Of a DNA stretch of 64,000 nucleotides, positions 6,761 through 15,409 are shown one piece after another; position 1 is the first letter of the stretch; every line of letters begins with the position of its first letter. Both the position numbers and the translations under genes were made by a program. The DNA comes from CAG-238 sp963601575 (GTDB lineage Bacteria > Bacillota > Clostridia > Peptostreptococcales > Anaerovoracaceae), in assembly GCA_963601575.1 (NCBI GenBank), contig CAVCFO010000002.1:61094-125093 (forward strand), written 5' to 3'. A model generated the notes under the pieces. That model was given only the letters and a program-made list of their open reading frames with translations. It made no database searches and was not told where the DNA came from.

Positions 6761-6832
6761 GATATATGGCGGCAAATCAAAAAACGTTTTGAACAAATAA
6801 TGATCAACCAAAGAGAAAGGACGTTATAAACC

Positions 6833-8029
6833 ATGAGAGAAGTAGTAATCGTAGATGGTATGCGTACAGCATTCGGACGTATGGGCGGCGGATTCAGAAA
6901 TATGACAGCCACTCAGCTTGCAGGAGCAACAATCAAGGGACTTTGCGAGAAGACAAAGATCCTCGAAAAAGGAAAAGTAGATGCAGTTTTCGCAGGAAGC
7001 GCTTTTGGCGATGTTGCCTCCAACAATTTCGCAAGATATTCCGCTTTGACGGCAGGCCTGCCTTATGATACATCCGCAACCTTTATCGAAATGCAATGCG
7101 GCTCGGCTATCGCAGCTATCAACGCAGCGGCACTCCAGATCGGCGAAGGCATGATCGATACTGCAGTTGTAGGCGGCGCAGAAACATACAGCCAGGCTTA
7201 CGTAAAATTCCCTACATCTATTGAACCATATAAGGCAATCGCACCAGCAGCAGTTCCTTGGGCACTTAGCCCGGTCAAGGAAGACGCAATCAGCATGATC
7301 GAGGTTTCCGACCGCATGGCAAAGGTATGGAACATCACCAGAGAAGAGTGCGACGAATTCTCACTTAGATCCCAGCAGAGAGCAGTAGAGGCTATGGAAA
7401 AGGGATATTTCAAGGACGAAATCCTTCCTATAGAAGTTAAATATACGAAGAAGTCAGAACCTGTTATCATCGATAAAGACGAACATCCAAGAGCAAATAC
7501 AACATTAGAAGGACTCGCAAAGCTCAGAGCTATCAACGAGGGCGGCGTAACCACAGCGGGTAACGCATCCGGCAGAAACGACGGCGCAGCATTCGTTCTC
7601 ATGATGAGCGAAGACAAGGCAAAGGAGCTCGGATATAGGCCGCTTGCAAAGTGGGTTTGGGGCGCAGATGCAGGTGTTGACCCGAAGGTTATGGGTATCG
7701 GACCTGTTTACTCCAACTTCAAGATCCTCGACAAGATGGGTCTGAAGATGAACGACATCGACGTTTACGAATGTAACGAAGCTTTCGCAGCTCAGAACCT
7801 TTCCGTAATCAAGGAAATGGAAAAGCAGTCAGGCGAAAAGATGAATATGGAAAACTGGAACCCGAACGGCGGCGCAATCGCATTCGGACACCCGAACGGA
7901 GCTTCCGGAGCCAGAGTTTGCATCTTCACTATGAAGGAACTCATAAGACGCGGTGGCAAGTACGGAATGTTCTCCAGCTGCTGTGGCGGCGGACTGGGAG
8001 TTTCCTGCCTTATCGAAAATATTTACTAA
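6833..8029 (+). CDS. thlA: Acetyl-CoA acetyltransferase (thiolase)
   Basis: This 398-residue protein has full thiolase length. The nucleophile Cys89 lies in MQCGSAIAAINAA, the CNEAFAAQ motif and His near 352 (AFGHPNGASGARV) are present, and the second catalytic Cys is in CCGGGLG near 383. The enzyme interconverts two acetyl-CoA with acetoacetyl-CoA, or cleaves longer 3-ketoacyl-CoA, in the cytoplasm. It is the first gene behind the sigma-54 promoter. In the proposed route it performs the final thiolytic cleavage; the reverse, condensing direction of butyrate fermentation is also possible. Relaxed specificity for longer or aromatic 3-ketoacyl-CoA cannot be excluded from sequence. Confidence 0.93.
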   Translation: MREVVIVDGMRTAFGRMGGGFRNMTATQLAGATIKGLCEKTKILEKGKVDAVFAGSAFGDVASNNFARYSALTAGLPYDTSATFIEMQCGSAIAAINAAALQIGEGMIDTAVVGGAETYSQAYVKFPTSIEPYKAIAPAAVPWALSPVKEDAISMIEVSDRMAKVWNITREECDEFSLRSQQRAVEAMEKGYFKDEILPIEVKYTKKSEPVIIDKDEHPRANTTLEGLAKLRAINEGGVTTAGNASGRNDGAAFVLMMSEDKAKELGYRPLAKWVWGADAGVDPKVMGIGPVYSNFKILDKMGLKMNDIDVYECNEAFAAQNLSVIKEMEKQSGEKMNMENWNPNGGAIAFGHPNGASGARVCIFTMKELIRRGGKYGMFSSCCGGGLGVSCLIENIY

Positions 8030-8077
8030 GACTAGGAGACCAGAGGGCTAGAAACTAGAATGCCAAAAAGTAAAATA

Positions 8078-8109
8078 CTAGAATGCTAGAATGCTAGAAG
8101 GCTAGAATG
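8078..8109. repeat. Tandem 8-bp repeat CTAGAATG, four copies
   Basis: CTAGAATG occurs at 8078, 8086 and 8102 and as CTAGAAGG at 8094. A further copy lies at 8055. The array sits in the 161-base gap between thiolase and the dehydrogenase gene, inside the operon; copy number may vary between strains. Confidence 0.85.
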
Positions 8110-8190
8110 CTGAAAAACTAAAAACATAGACAAAGATCGACAAAATACGACAAATACGAAAATTACTAAATTACGAAAAGAGGAAACAAA

Positions 8191-9069
8191 ATGAAAAAAG
8201 TTGCAGTAGTAGGCGCAGGCATGATGGGTAGAGAAATCGCCATCGTGTATGCAAGAGCAGGACACCAGGTAGCAATCGTTGATGCTACGATGGAGCTTGC
8301 GCAGGCCGCAAAGGAAAAGCAGGCGGGCATCCTTGTCAGAGAGATCAAGAAGGGCAGACTCGAGGCAGACAAGAAAGACGAGATCCTCGCAAGAATCATC
8401 CCGACAGCAGACAAGCACGACCTTGCAGACTATGACTATATCACGGAAGCAGTTCCGGAAATCTATGAGTTAAAGGAAGAGTTATTCAAAGAACTCGATG
8501 AAATTTGCAAGCCGGAGACAGTTTTTTTAACCAATACATCCACCTTTTCTGTCACCAAGCTGTCTCTGGCAGTAAAAAGAGAGAGAAAGTCAAGGTTCCT
8601 TGGAACCCACTATTTCTCACCTGCTTCGGTTATGAAGCTGGTAGAAGTTATTCCGGGTCACCTTTGCGACGAAGAAGTAGTTGACGATGTTATCGAACTT
8701 CTCCAAGAAATGGGAAAGGAAACCGTAAGACTCAAAAAAGACGTTACGGGCTTCGTAGTAAACAGAATTTATCACGCAATCATGATCGAATCCCTGAAGC
8801 TTTTGGAAGAAGGCGTTGCCTCTGTTGAAGACATCGACAAGGCTTGCAAGTTCGGCATGGGACATCCGGTAGGGCCTTTCGAGCTTTACGACAATACCGC
8901 GCTTGACCTTAACCTCCAGGTACAGACCGAACTCTTTGAGAATTACGGCGAAAGATTCAGACCCGGCAATCTCCTCAAAGAAAAGGTTAATGCAGGTCAG
9001 CTGGGCAGAAAAGCCGGCGAAGGCTTCTATGTCTGGACGGATAACAAGAAATCCGGCGTCGCAAAATAG
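8191..9069 (+). CDS. hbd: 3-Hydroxyacyl-CoA (3-hydroxybutyryl-CoA) dehydrogenase
   Basis: The 292-residue protein has the NAD-binding Rossmann motif GAGMMG at residues 8-13, the catalytic His region GTHYFSPA near 139-140, and the C-terminal dimer domain with GFVVNRIYHA and GMGHPVGPFELYD. Length fits clostridial Hbd (about 282). It oxidises (S)-3-hydroxyacyl-CoA to the 3-oxo form with NAD(P), in reverse for butyrate synthesis. The ribosome site AAAGAGGA lies before ATG 8191. Between crotonase and thiolase in the proposed pathway, it makes the thiolase substrate and yields one reduced nucleotide. Confidence 0.93.
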   Translation: MKKVAVVGAGMMGREIAIVYARAGHQVAIVDATMELAQAAKEKQAGILVREIKKGRLEADKKDEILARIIPTADKHDLADYDYITEAVPEIYELKEELFKELDEICKPETVFLTNTSTFSVTKLSLAVKRERKSRFLGTHYFSPASVMKLVEVIPGHLCDEEVVDDVIELLQEMGKETVRLKKDVTGFVVNRIYHAIMIESLKLLEEGVASVEDIDKACKFGMGHPVGPFELYDNTALDLNLQVQTELFENYGERFRPGNLLKEKVNAGQLGRKAGEGFYVWTDNKKSGVAK

Positions 9070-9104
9070 ATGCTACCTTACGAATTAAGAGAAGGAGAAT
9101 TATT

Positions 9105-10334
9105 ATGGCTGAAGAAAAATTGACATCCAAACAGCTCCTCGGCGAACTGCTCCAGAAGCACTATGCCGAAGCTATGGAAGCAAAAGCACAAGGTAAACCT
9201 GTTGTATGGTCCACCTCAATTGCACCTCAAGAGCTTCTGGAGGCTATGGATTTGACCGTAGTTTATCCGGAAAACCATGCAGCAGCAGTTGCGTCCAGAA
9301 AAGACGCACCGCAGTTTATCAATAAATCGGAGGGAGACGGCTATTCCGCAGATATCTGTTCCTACGCTCGTGTGAATATCGGATATGCCGACCTGCAGCA
9401 TTCAGAGGCGCAGGACATCCCTATGCCGGACCTCATCTTCTGCTGCAGCAACATCTGCTGCACGGTAATCAAGTGGTATGAGAACCTGGCAAAGAAGCTG
9501 AACATTCCGCTAATTATGATGGACGCACCGTTTAACTCCTCTTACGAAGTGCGTGAAGACAATATCAACTTCCTGGAAGCACAGCTTTCGGACGCCATCA
9601 AGAAGCTGGAAGAGTTCACAGGCAGAAAGATGGATTATGACAAGCTGAAAGACATCATGGCGACCTCCAACGAAACCGCAAAATGGTGGGTTGAAGCGAC
9701 CAACATGGCTATGCATAATCCGTCGCCGCTCAGCGGTTTCGACATGTTCAACTACATGGCGATGATCGTATGTATGAGAGGAAAGAAGGACGGCGCAAGG
9801 CTTTTCAAGCTTTGGTACGACGAACTGAAAGAAAAAGCAGAGCAGGGCAAGGGACCTTGGAAGGACGATTCCGAGGAGAAATACAGAATTCTCTGGGACG
9901 GAATTCCTTGCTGGCACAGCCTGGGGCCTTGCTACAAGATACTAAAGAAAAACGGCATCAACATGGTAACATCCACCTATCCGGAAAGCTGGGCAATCTT
10001 CTACGAGCCGGGCGATCTGCACGATATGGCAAGAGCCTACGATGCAATTTATACCCAGAGAAATGTTGAATATGCAGCAGACCGCTTCATCAAGCTTGCA
10101 GGCGCATTCAACGTAGACGGAGCGATCTTCCACAGCAACAGAAGCTGCAAGGGCATGGACTTCAAGCAGTATGAGATCCAGAGAAGACTCAAAGAGCAGC
10201 TCGGCGTTCCATCGGTAATGTTCGACGGCGACATGGCAGATCCCAGCGCATTCTCCGAAGCCCAGTACGAAACAAGAGTACAGGCTCTCGTAGAAATGAT
10301 GGAAGAAAGAAAAGCCCAGAAAGGAGATAAATAG
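9105..10334 (+). CDS. 2-Hydroxyacyl-CoA dehydratase, alpha-type subunit
   Basis: The product has 409 residues, close to HadB of Clostridioides difficile (about 408). Conserved cysteines that bind the [4Fe-4S] cluster are visible: DICSYAR near residue 86, FCCSNICC near 112-119, and HSNRSCKG near 347. With the next gene it forms the heterodimer that removes water from (R)-2-hydroxyacyl-CoA to give 2-enoyl-CoA through a ketyl radical, after one high-energy electron from the activator. The enzyme is oxygen-sensitive and cytoplasmic. One base separates it from the beta gene. The related benzoyl-CoA reductase family shares the fold, but size and context favour a dehydratase. The natural substrate is not determined by sequence. 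Confidence 0.9.
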   Translation: MAEEKLTSKQLLGELLQKHYAEAMEAKAQGKPVVWSTSIAPQELLEAMDLTVVYPENHAAAVASRKDAPQFINKSEGDGYSADICSYARVNIGYADLQHSEAQDIPMPDLIFCCSNICCTVIKWYENLAKKLNIPLIMMDAPFNSSYEVREDNINFLEAQLSDAIKKLEEFTGRKMDYDKLKDIMATSNETAKWWVEATNMAMHNPSPLSGFDMFNYMAMIVCMRGKKDGARLFKLWYDELKEKAEQGKGPWKDDSEEKYRILWDGIPCWHSLGPCYKILKKNGINMVTSTYPESWAIFYEPGDLHDMARAYDAIYTQRNVEYAADRFIKLAGAFNVDGAIFHSNRSCKGMDFKQYEIQRRLKEQLGVPSVMFDGDMADPSAFSEAQYETRVQALVEMMEERKAQKGDK

Positions 10335-10335
10335 G

Positions 10336-11469
10336 ATGAATAGCAAGATCAAGCAGATGGCAGACGCCTTCGCAGAAGAAGCAAGATTCCCAAAGAAGAC
10401 GATCGCAAAAGCCATGAAAGAAACCGGCAAGAAAGCCTTTGGCGTGTTCCCTATTTATACACCGGAGGAAATCATCTATGCGGCAGGGCTGCTTCCCGTA
10501 GGAATGTGGGGCGGTCAGACCACCATGGTAAATGTAGATAAGTTCATCCAGAGCTTCTGCTGCTCGATCATGAGAGCAAACATGGAGCTTGGAATGAAGG
10601 GCGAATACGACTTTCTTGAAGGCGTTTTCATCCCGACCTACTGCGACACAATGAAAGCGATCCTCGCAAACTGGCCTATCGCAGTGCCGAACTGCAAGGC
10701 AATCCCGTTCGTATATCCGCAAAACAGAGAGAGCACGGGAAGCGAAGCCTTCCTCGTAGCACAGTTTAAGGGCTTCAAGAAAGACCTCGAGAACCTGATC
10801 GGATACGAAATCAAGGACGAAGAAGTAGAAAAGGCATTTGAGATTTACGAAGAATATCGCCTGGCTATGCGTGAGTTTACAGAACTTGTCAACGACTATC
10901 CAAAGACCCTCGACCCAAAGACAAGACACATGATCATCAAGGCGGCATACTTCCAGGACAAGAAGACATATACAGAAAAGCTCAAGGCGCTCATGGACGC
11001 ACTCAAAAAAGAGCCAAAGGAAACGGCAGACGGCCCGAAGGTCATCATCACGGGACTTATGGCTGAGCCTGAGAAATTCCTCGATCTGTTCACAGAATAT
11101 GGCTATACCTTCGCGGCAGACGACCTTGCTCACGAATCGAGACAGTTCAGAGTTCCTGCCAGGGCGACCGGAACTGCAATCGAGAAGATGGCAGGCAGAA
11201 TCATCGACCTCAAGGGATGCACCTTCTTCTACGAAGAGAACAAGACCAGAGGCACGATCCTCAAGAACATGGCAGAAAAATATCACGCAAATGGTATCGT
11301 GATCTGCATGATGAAGTTCTGCGACCCGGACGAATTCGACTATCCGATCATCAAGAAGGAGCTGGACGAAGCCGGCGTGCAGCAGCTCTATGTAGAGATC
11401 GAGCAGCAAATGGATTCCGTAGAACAGCTTAGAACCAGAATCCAGAGCTTCGCAGAAATCCTGGCATAG
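10336..11469 (+). CDS. 2-Hydroxyacyl-CoA dehydratase, beta-type subunit
   Basis: This 377-residue partner matches HadC/HgdB-type subunits (about 375). Cluster-binding candidates are the FCCSIM segment (near residue 74-76), YCDTMK (near 100) and the terminal MKFCDPDEFDYP (near 325). The start ATG follows AAGGAG in the end of the alpha gene with one intervening base, so translation is coupled. The subunit completes the radical dehydratase. In lactoyl- and isocaproyl-type enzymes both subunits carry a [4Fe-4S] cluster, and the cysteines here fit that. Confidence 0.9.
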   Translation: MNSKIKQMADAFAEEARFPKKTIAKAMKETGKKAFGVFPIYTPEEIIYAAGLLPVGMWGGQTTMVNVDKFIQSFCCSIMRANMELGMKGEYDFLEGVFIPTYCDTMKAILANWPIAVPNCKAIPFVYPQNRESTGSEAFLVAQFKGFKKDLENLIGYEIKDEEVEKAFEIYEEYRLAMREFTELVNDYPKTLDPKTRHMIIKAAYFQDKKTYTEKLKALMDALKKEPKETADGPKVIITGLMAEPEKFLDLFTEYGYTFAADDLAHESRQFRVPARATGTAIEKMAGRIIDLKGCTFFYEENKTRGTILKNMAEKYHANGIVICMMKFCDPDEFDYPIIKKELDEAGVQQLYVEIEQQMDSVEQLRTRIQSFAEILA

Positions 11470-11517
11470 ACCGCAGCCGCCCATAGAAAACGGAAACAGA
11501 AAGAAAAAGGTAACAAA

Positions 11518-12297
11518 ATGTTTTTAGGAATTGATATCGGCTCCTCCTCATCAAAGGCAGCCCTTATAGATAAAGACGGAAAGCTCCTGGGGACAAAAGT
11601 CGTAAACATCGGAACGGGCACCAACGGCATCGAGCTTGCCCTTACGGAGCTCCTGAAGGAGCAGGGCTGCTCGGAGGATGACATCCTCTATACGGTGGCA
11701 ACGGGATATGGCAGAATGACCTATAAGAAGGCTGACATGCAAATCACGGAAATCAGCTGCCATGCAAGGGGCGTGGTTTCCATGTATCCCGAGGCAAGAA
11801 GCATCATCGACATCGGAGGTCAGGACGCAAAAGCGATTTTGCTCAGCGACCGAGGCAGGGTGGACAATTTCGTAATGAACGAAAAATGCGCGGCAGGCAC
11901 GGGAAGGTTCTTCGAGGTAATGGCTAGAGTCCTTAACTGCGGCCTGGACGACCTGGCAAAGCTCGCAGCCGATGCGAAAAGCTCCGTATCTATCAGCAGC
12001 GTTTGCACGGTATTCGCAGAATCCGAGGTCATCTCGCAGCTCGCAGGAGGCGCAAAGCCGGAGGAGGTAGCTAAGGGCGCACATCAATCCGTCGCAAAGC
12101 GCGTTGCGGGACTTTGCAACAGGCTTGGGATGAAACCGGCGGTAGTTATGACCGGAGGCGTAGCACTCAACCACAGCATGGTAGATGCCATGTCCGAAGA
12201 AATCGGCCTTCCGATTATCGTTCCGGAGAACCCGCAGGTTATGGGTGCTGTTGGAGCAGCAGACTACGCCCGCGAAAAATATTTGGCGAAAGCATAA
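11518..12297 (+). CDS. 2-Hydroxyacyl-CoA dehydratase activator (BadF/HgdC family ATPase)
   Basis: The 259-residue activase has the ASKHA phosphate motif at the N-terminus (GIDIGSSSSKAAL), the second motif IIDIGGQDAK and MTGGVALN near the end. Two cysteines, NEKCAAGTGRF (near 124) and SVCTVFAESEV (near 163), would each supply two ligands per dimer for a bridging [4Fe-4S] cluster. The homodimer hydrolyses ATP to push an electron into the dehydratase and start the radical cycle. A 48-base gap separates it from the beta subunit. Its presence argues strongly that the dehydratase is functional. Confidence 0.93.
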   Translation: MFLGIDIGSSSSKAALIDKDGKLLGTKVVNIGTGTNGIELALTELLKEQGCSEDDILYTVATGYGRMTYKKADMQITEISCHARGVVSMYPEARSIIDIGGQDAKAILLSDRGRVDNFVMNEKCAAGTGRFFEVMARVLNCGLDDLAKLAADAKSSVSISSVCTVFAESEVISQLAGGAKPEEVAKGAHQSVAKRVAGLCNRLGMKPAVVMTGGVALNHSMVDAMSEEIGLPIIVPENPQVMGAVGAADYAREKYLAKA

Positions 12298-12347
12298 GCT
12301 TTGCTTGATAAAATATATAAGAAAATGTAAAATACAAGGAGAATAAA

Positions 12348-13661
12348 ATGGCAGATTGGAAACAAATTTACAAAGAGAGAACGATGTCTGCGGATGAGGC
12401 GGTAAAATTCGTCAAGTCCGGAGAAAGATGGGCGACGACCCATGCGACAGCTGAGTCCTGGGTGCTCACAGAAGCCCTTTGCAAGAGAGCAATGGAACTG
12501 GAAAATGTTCAGCTCTGGCAAGGCCTTAACTGGGGTACAGCACAGTATTGCGAGCCGCAATACCACGGACATCTGGATGTTGATACGATTTTCTGCGGAG
12601 CAGCTACCAGACAGGCTGTAAACGAGAAGAGAGGTAACTACGGCCCGATGCACGTTTCGATGATCGACAGAGCATTCGATTCGACGGTTCCGGTAGACGG
12701 ACTTTTGGCTCACGTTACTCCGCCGGACGAAAACGGTTATTGCAACCTTGGCGTTTCGGTAGACTTCGGAGCTTCTGCAATCGCTCACGGCAAGAAGATC
12801 ATCGCACAGGTAAACCCTTCGATGCCATGGGTATTCGGACAGCATAATACCATCCATGTATCCGACATTCAGGCATTCGTAATCGAGGATACGCCGCTTC
12901 TGAATATACCGCCGATTGACGATACAGACCCGCTTTCGACCAAGATCGGCGAAAATATCGCAGAACTTATCGAAGACGGTTCCTGCCTTCAGATGGGACA
13001 GGGCAAGGTTCCGAACGCAATCCTCAAGTGCCTCGGCGACAAGAAGGACCTCGGCGTTCATACCGAAGTTTTCTCGGATAACCTGCTTCCGCTTATCGAA
13101 AAAGGCGTGGTAAACGGCAAGGCAAAGAACATCGATAACGGCAAGATCACCGCAATGTTCATTCAGGGATCCCACGACCTCTACAGATTCGTAGACAGAA
13201 ATCCTATGATCAACATCGCTCCGGGCTGGTATACTAACAACCCTGGCGTGATCGCAAAGAATGATAAGGTTTGCGCAATCAACGCCTGCATCGAAATCGA
13301 CCTCACAGGCCAGGTAAACTGCGAGTGGATGAACGGAAAAATATTCTCCGGCATCGGCGGACAGGTAGACTTCCTCAGAGGTGCAGCATATTCCAAGGGC
13401 GGAAAGCCAATCCTTTGTCTCCCATCAACAGCAAGACACGGCGCTGTTTCCAGAATCGTGCCGACCCTGGCTCCGGGAACTCCGGTTTCAACGCCGAGAT
13501 GCGATGTGCACTGGGTAGTAACCGAATATGGTGCAGTTAACCTTTTCGGCAAGAGCCTTGCACAGAGAGGCGACGCTCTCATCGAAATCGCACATCCTGA
13601 CTTCAGAGACAAGCTCCAGGACGACTGGGACGAGATCTGGAGAAAGATGGGCGCAAAATAG
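12348..13661 (+). CDS. Acetyl-CoA hydrolase/CoA-transferase family (class I, Cat2-like)
   Basis: The 437-residue protein has the two-domain layout of acetyl-CoA:4-hydroxybutyrate/butyrate CoA-transferases. The GIGGQVDFLRGA motif and the catalytic glutamate in VTEYGAVNLFGKS (near 393) are present. It swaps CoA between acetyl-CoA and an organic acid. Directly after the dehydratase activator, its likely job is to activate the imported hydroxy acid, unlike Had operons that use a class III transferase. Start ATG 12348 follows AAGGAG. It could instead release the final acid product. Confidence 0.88.
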   Translation: MADWKQIYKERTMSADEAVKFVKSGERWATTHATAESWVLTEALCKRAMELENVQLWQGLNWGTAQYCEPQYHGHLDVDTIFCGAATRQAVNEKRGNYGPMHVSMIDRAFDSTVPVDGLLAHVTPPDENGYCNLGVSVDFGASAIAHGKKIIAQVNPSMPWVFGQHNTIHVSDIQAFVIEDTPLLNIPPIDDTDPLSTKIGENIAELIEDGSCLQMGQGKVPNAILKCLGDKKDLGVHTEVFSDNLLPLIEKGVVNGKAKNIDNGKITAMFIQGSHDLYRFVDRNPMINIAPGWYTNNPGVIAKNDKVCAINACIEIDLTGQVNCEWMNGKIFSGIGGQVDFLRGAAYSKGGKPILCLPSTARHGAVSRIVPTLAPGTPVSTPRCDVHWVVTEYGAVNLFGKSLAQRGDALIEIAHPDFRDKLQDDWDEIWRKMGAK

Positions 13662-13786
13662 CCCCGGGCTAAATTAGGTAAAGAGAATCGCAGCCTTCCG
13701 TGGAAGGTATTGCAAGCTCGGAGGAAGGCCGGTTCATTTACATAAATTATAAGTTTTATCATTTTCAATTTTAATGGAGGAGAAAA

Positions 13787-14809
13787 ATGAAAAAAGTATT
13801 AGCGGTATTATTATGCGTAGTCATGGTATTTGCTATGACAGCATGCGGCGGCAGCGGAAGCGATGCAGAAGGCGATGTTTATAAGATTTCCTACGCAGGC
13901 ACAGTTGCTGACACCACATCAATGATGATTCGTATGAACGAAGCAGCAGAAAAAATGAACGAACTGTCAGGCGGCAGACTTGTTATGACAGTTTATCCAA
14001 ACAACCAGCTCGGCGACTCCGTTTCCAACTTCCAGCAGATGCAAGAAAACGGAAGCGTGCAGATGGGAGAACTCAGTGCAGCTGCACTCGCAAGCTTCAC
14101 GAACCTCTTCACTCCGTACTCGCTGCCATTCCTCTTCGAGAGCCAGGAGCAGGCATTCGAATATTTCGACAATTCTGAACTTGCAAAGCAGGTTGAAGAA
14201 CAGTTCCTCGAAGATACAGGCGTTAGAATCCTTGGATATTATGACAACGACGAAAGAGCACTCACTAACTCCAAGCATGCAATCACCAAACCTTCCGACA
14301 TGAAGGGTCTGAAGATTCGTGCAATGCAGTCCGATGTATATATCAAGACATTCGAAGCACTCGGTGCATCCCCTATCTCAATGTCCTTCGCAGAAGTATT
14401 CACAGGACTTCAGCAGAAGAACATCGACGGTCAGGACAACGGTACTGCTTTGACAGTTTCCCAGAAGTTCCACGAAGTTCAGAGCTACTACACAGACCTT
14501 CACCACGTATATGACATCGCTCCGATCCTCGTAAGCGAAGAGTTCTATCAGTCACTTCCGGACGACCTCAAGACAATCCTCGAAGATTGCATCGCTGAGG
14601 CTATCACAAACGAAAGAGCTGACTACGTTGTAAATGGCGAGACAGAAGAAGAAGAAATCGGCAAGTATTGCGAAATCACTCATCTTACCGACGAACAGAG
14701 AGCGGCATTCAAAGAAGCTTGCCAGCCGGTATATGACTGGTACAAGACGGCTTATACGGATATCGACTTAGACGCTATCCAGGCTGAGATCGCTTCAATC
14801 GAACCATAA
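13787..14809 (+). CDS. dctP: TRAP transporter solute-binding lipoprotein
   Basis: The 340-residue DctP-family protein starts with a lipoprotein signal (MKKVLAVLLCVVMVFAMTAC, lipobox MTAC). Typical TRAP signatures follow: MNELSGGRLVMTVYPNNQLG, PSDMKGLKIRAM with the conserved Arg that binds a substrate carboxylate, and the FAEVFTGLQQKNIDGQDN segment. It captures an organic acid outside the cell for DctQM. TRAP systems import carboxylates driven by an ion gradient, matching a pathway that starts from a hydroxy acid. The 125-base gap before it and the weak stem after it may give it a separate mRNA level. Confidence 0.92.
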   Translation: MKKVLAVLLCVVMVFAMTACGGSGSDAEGDVYKISYAGTVADTTSMMIRMNEAAEKMNELSGGRLVMTVYPNNQLGDSVSNFQQMQENGSVQMGELSAAALASFTNLFTPYSLPFLFESQEQAFEYFDNSELAKQVEEQFLEDTGVRILGYYDNDERALTNSKHAITKPSDMKGLKIRAMQSDVYIKTFEALGASPISMSFAEVFTGLQQKNIDGQDNGTALTVSQKFHEVQSYYTDLHHVYDIAPILVSEEFYQSLPDDLKTILEDCIAEAITNERADYVVNGETEEEEIGKYCEITHLTDEQRAAFKEACQPVYDWYKTAYTDIDLDAIQAEIASIEP

Positions 14810-14861
14810 AAACAATAAGAGACATAAAGATTAGACCTAAAAAGATAAATTTAATTGCGGA

Positions 14862-14884
14862 GGCCGCCTCGCAAGGGGCGGTTT
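14862..14884 (+). promoter_or_regulatory. Weak stem between dctP and dctQ
   Basis: CCGCC (14864-14868) pairs with GGCGG (14877-14881), followed by only three T. It resembles the stems that keep binding protein mRNA more abundant than membrane component mRNA; termination would be partial at most. Confidence 0.4.
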
Positions 14885-14908
14885 CCCAAAAAGCTAAGGA
14901 GAAAACAT

Positions 14909-15409
14909 ATGAAACTGATTCACTGGTTAGATAAATATTTTGAAGAAGGTTTATCCGCCATTCTCTTAGCCGCAATGTCAATCGTAGTGTTGCTTCAAAT
15001 CATCCTGAAGTGGTTTCACATGCCACTTTCATGGTCAGAGGAAATGGCAAGATATATGTTCATTTGGCTGATTTATATTTCCTCTGCTTATGCGGTAAAG
15101 AAGAGAACCCACATCAAGGTGGAAATCATCTCACTATTATTAAAAGAAAAAGGCAATTTTGTTCTTGATGTACTGGCAGATGTTGCATTCCTTGTTTTCG
15201 CAACAGTTATTGCATACTTCGGCTGGATCGCAACCTACAAGATTGCATTCGTAAACGTACAGCTTTCACCATCGATGCACATTAACATGGGCTGGGCATA
15301 TATGTCTTTCGCACTGGGCTGCACGCTGATGGCTGTCCGTTTGGTTCAGGACCTGATCCTAAGAAGCAAAGAATATAAAGCAGCAGCAAAAGCAAAGGAG
15401 GTGCAATAA
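14909..15409 (+). CDS. dctQ: TRAP transporter small membrane subunit
   Basis: This 166-residue protein starts at ATG 14909 with AAGGAG upstream; a longer frame from 14855 has no ribosome site. Four membrane helices are visible, with the DctQ signature WSEEMARYMFIWLIYISSA in the second. DctQ supports the large channel subunit DctM in the cytoplasmic membrane. The stop at 15407-15409 abuts the dctM start. Confidence 0.9.
   Translation: MKLIHWLDKYFEEGLSAILLAAMSIVVLLQIILKWFHMPLSWSEEMARYMFIWLIYISSAYAVKKRTHIKVEIISLLLKEKGNFVLDVLADVAFLVFATVIAYFGWIATYKIAFVNVQLSPSMHINMGWAYMSFALGCTLMAVRLVQDLILRSKEYKAAAKAKEVQ

Noticed and set aside
10189..11484. 431-codon minus-strand open frame opposite the dehydratase beta subunit
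   Set aside because: It is a mirror of the codon bias of the real gene; it has no ribosome site, low-complexity Cys/Leu/His content and no family pattern.
12264..13175. 303-codon minus-strand frame opposite the CoA-transferase gene
   Set aside because: Antisense shadow of a strongly supported gene; no start signal or domain.
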